From: CAVPKN01 sp963832835
GTDB taxonomy: Bacteria; Chlamydiota; Chlamydiia; Chlamydiales; JAAKFR01
Direction: 5' to 3'
Length of the DNA stretch: 64,000 nt
NCBI GenBank assembly: GCA_963832835.1
Contig: CAWHVD010000001.1
Location: 1,550,001 to 1,614,000 of the forward strand
Shown: piece after piece, positions 62,287-64,000 of the stretch
How positions within the stretch are numbered: position 1 is the first letter of the stretch
Layout: every line of letters begins with the position of its first letter
Translations under genes and position numbers: made by a program
The notes under the pieces: generated by a model
What the model was told of the DNA's origin: nothing
What the model saw: only the letters and a program-made list of their open reading frames with translations
Database searches by the model: none

Positions 62287-64000
62287 AAGTTGCTTCTAAA
62301 AAACCATGAGCCTTCAAGGGACAGCCTGTTGAAGACTTCAGGAAATTCATGTTATACTGTTTAGTTAATAAACCCACTCCAAAAGCTAAGGGGTTTGTCA
62401 TGCTCACTACGTCCATCCAACTCAGGTTGTTTTCGGCGGATCTAAAGTAACCTTCCGGGATCAAGGTTGCAGAACCATAGGAAAGAACATTAATGTGTGG
62501 TCTTATCTCGGGCCCGACTAGTCTACCTGTGTTCATGATTTGGGTGCCGCCGCGGCTGTGAACGCTGCTGGTGAAGAGGTGGTTGGGATCGCCTCGGAGC
62601 TTCTCTTGGTAGTAGTTGGCGCACATTTTATTGTACGAGGTGGGCATCCCTATTTTGGAAAGTCCACTGTTGATAAGATCCATCACTAAGCCGTTTGTGC
62701 CATGGTACATCAAATCCACCTGAACGCCTCCATGGGTTTGGGAAATATACTCTGCTTGTTTGACAGCATCGGTTTTGTGGGTGAGCATTCCATTTCCATG
62801 TGTGTAGGAGTGACCAGGGATGGTTCTTCCTGGAATTGTGATCACCTCGTTTGCTGCGGAGCGGTAGCGGCTGGGTCCACGAAACTCCCCTCCTGATCCC
62901 CAACGACCTACTGATTCTACAAAATTTCTTGCATAAGGGATAGGGAGTAAATTGGCTCCTGTCCATTCTATGCCTTTAAAAGCCATCCGGGAGAGGGTGC
63001 TAAAATATTTTCCAACGCCTACAAGGCCATAGCAGTCAAACTGTGTTAGTGGGCAGTTGTGGACATAAGCATAGAGATTGGGTCCATCTCCAAAACCTTG
63101 TGGGTCTTGTGTGATCCAGCGTCCGAGCTGGGGGTTGTAATAGCGTCTTCCAAAAAAGACGAGGCTGGTTTCTTCATCGATGCGCTTAGAGGAAAAGCGC
63201 CAAGGTGAGAGGGTGCTATCTGTCTGCTCTTGGCCAAATGCGGTGTAGCGGTAAGATTCGATAGGTTTTTGTGTGCCCGGAGAGATGAGGGTGACGACAC
63301 ATCCTCGATGATCATGAATGGGAATATAAGGCTTACTGTCGAGCTCATAGAGAACAGCGGCTCCAATCTCTGCACCTAATCCCTCACCTAATACTCTAAG
63401 CTCACGGAGGCGATCGTACTCATCTACTGTTCCTATCTCGTTGTTCCCATCCCAGAGGTAACGAATCGTTTTCTGTTTATATCCTCTGAGATAGGTGGTT
63501 TTGGAGAGGCGGCGATGGAAGGGATCGTAGGTGTATTCGGTTTTTTTGTCCCCTTCTTCCACAACTATCAGGCGGTCGAGATTGTCATAGGAGTAGGTTC
63601 TTGTGCCATCTGAGATCAGGTTGCCACAAGGATCGTAAGTATAGGCTGTTTCTCCATCATGGGTCACCTGACACAATGAATTGATGGCATATTCATGGGT
63701 ATCTTTTTTGAGGCGGTTGTGTAGCGAATCATAATGGTAGATATGCTCATCTTCTTGGGTCAATTGGTCGAGGTCGTCATGGGTGTGGTGGCGGTTTGCT
63801 TTTCCAAGGGTGTCCTGATAGGTGTAATGGATGAGGTTCCCTACGGGGTCGTATTGGGTGTAATGGGCTGTGAAATGGGGTGCAACTAGAGAGGTATAAC
63901 GTCCCAGAGCATCGCGTGTAATGAGAATTTCACCAGCAGGTGTTAATGCCTGGATAATTTGCCCTTCTAAGTTGCGTGCGGAGTACGTGTGTTTGTAGTT
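62231..64000 (-). CDS. RHS/YD-repeat protein with chlamydial C-terminal domain (5' end beyond window)
   Basis: 589 codons are visible and the frame stays open to the right edge, so the gene begins outside the window; the TTG at 63763 is not its start. YD repeats occur throughout (YTYDPCGNLISDGTRTYSYD). The RHS core ending is complete (RRYYNPQLGRWITQDPQGFG, DGPNLYAYVHNCP). After it lies a C-terminal domain of about 225 residues with PGHSYTHGNGMLTHKTDAV, VDLMYHGTNGLVMDL and SSVHSRGGTQIM. The last is reminiscent of an alpha/beta-hydrolase elbow (HSxGG) and the region resembles DUF687-type chlamydial sequences; that is from memory. RHS proteins deliver variable C-terminal toxins. A small exported-protein gene overlaps its 3' end. 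Confidence 0.82.
   Translation of the reverse strand, partial: NYKHTYSARNLEGQIIQALTPAGEILITRDALGRYTSLVAPHFTAHYTQYDPVGNLIHYTYQDTLGKANRHHTHDDLDQLTQEDEHIYHYDSLHNRLKKDTHEYAINSLCQVTHDGETAYTYDPCGNLISDGTRTYSYDNLDRLIVVEEGDKKTEYTYDPFHRRLSKTTYLRGYKQKTIRYLWDGNNEIGTVDEYDRLRELRVLGEGLGAEIGAAVLYELDSKPYIPIHDHRGCVVTLISPGTQKPIESYRYTAFGQEQTDSTLSPWRFSSKRIDEETSLVFFGRRYYNPQLGRWITQDPQGFGDGPNLYAYVHNCPLTQFDCYGLVGVGKYFSTLSRMAFKGIEWTGANLLPIPYARNFVESVGRWGSGGEFRGPSRYRSAANEVITIPGRTIPGHSYTHGNGMLTHKTDAVKQAEYISQTHGGVQVDLMYHGTNGLVMDLINSGLSKIGMPTSYNKMCANYYQEKLRGDPNHLFTSSVHSRGGTQIMNTGRLVGPEIRPHINVLSYGSATLIPEGYFRSAENNLSWMDVVSMTNPLAFGVGLLTKQYNMNFLKSSTGCPLKAHGFLEATYAEEIERKGREFKQKYFN

Overview
The window comes from a chlamydia of the order Chlamydiales, most likely an amoeba-associated or environmental lineage outside the Chlamydiaceae. 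Gene-order blocks resemble those I recall from Chlamydia: glgX / Slc1-type chaperone / ssb / pepA / hctB / holA-like / rsmI-like; hemW / short coiled-coil gene / sucA / sucB; ferredoxin / flhA / fliA; and dhnA-type aldolase beside an Inc-like gene. The mobile DNA, the very large repeat proteins, a c-type cytochrome assembly operon and eukaryote-like domains (PARP, F-box, ankyrin, kinesin-light-chain TPR, macro-like) suggest a non-Chlamydiaceae member. Family-level placement is not attempted.

Layout. 1-4.9 kb: the first 1621 codons of a giant unidentified protein (minus strand, runs off the left edge). 5.0-7.5 kb: metNIQ methionine importer. 7.7-15.6 kb: class I aldolase, Inc-like coiled-coil protein, methyltransferase, YihY and AsmA-like membrane proteins. 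15.6-16.0 kb: two miniature elements. 16.0-18.0 kb: dapL and an NlpC/P60 hydrolase (peptidoglycan). 18.0-33.2 kb: fliA-flhF-flhA and a truncated flhB-like gene, interleaved with two paralogous ~1,550-residue proteins that carry a PARP-type ADP-ribosyltransferase, ankyrin repeats, a DUF294/GlnD-type nucleotidyltransferase and TPRs, plus an Rpn-type nuclease. 33.2-36.2 kb: tRNA-Pro, ferredoxin, DUF1858-IscA protein, an F-box/beta-propeller protein with an NLS-like tail, and a lipoprotein. 36.2-41.4 kb: sucA-sucB-lpd. 41.9-44.9 kb: lipoprotein, ResB, CcsA (System II cytochrome c assembly). 45.0-48.9 kb: coiled-coil gene, hemW with a miniature element inserted at its 5' end, an Inc-like protein with a macro-like domain, and a SAM methyltransferase. 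48.9-56.6 kb: housekeeping and developmental block (holA-like, hctB, pepA, ssb, T3SS chaperone, glgX). 56.6-64 kb: RHS/YD-repeat proteins, each followed by an overlapping small exported-protein gene. One RHS copy is degenerate and split by a group II intron.

How the parts may work together. Several genes look aimed at the host through type III secretion: the Slc1-like chaperone, two bilobed-hydrophobic Inc candidates, the F-box protein and the two PARP-Ank-NTase-TPR proteins. The PARP proteins could write ADP-ribose marks and the macro-like Inc candidate could read or remove them; this is inference. The most striking novelty is the PARP-ankyrin-nucleotidyltransferase-TPR architecture. A second is the 161-bp element, flanked by a 3-bp target duplication, that has split hemW from its original start and now supplies a substitute open N-terminus.
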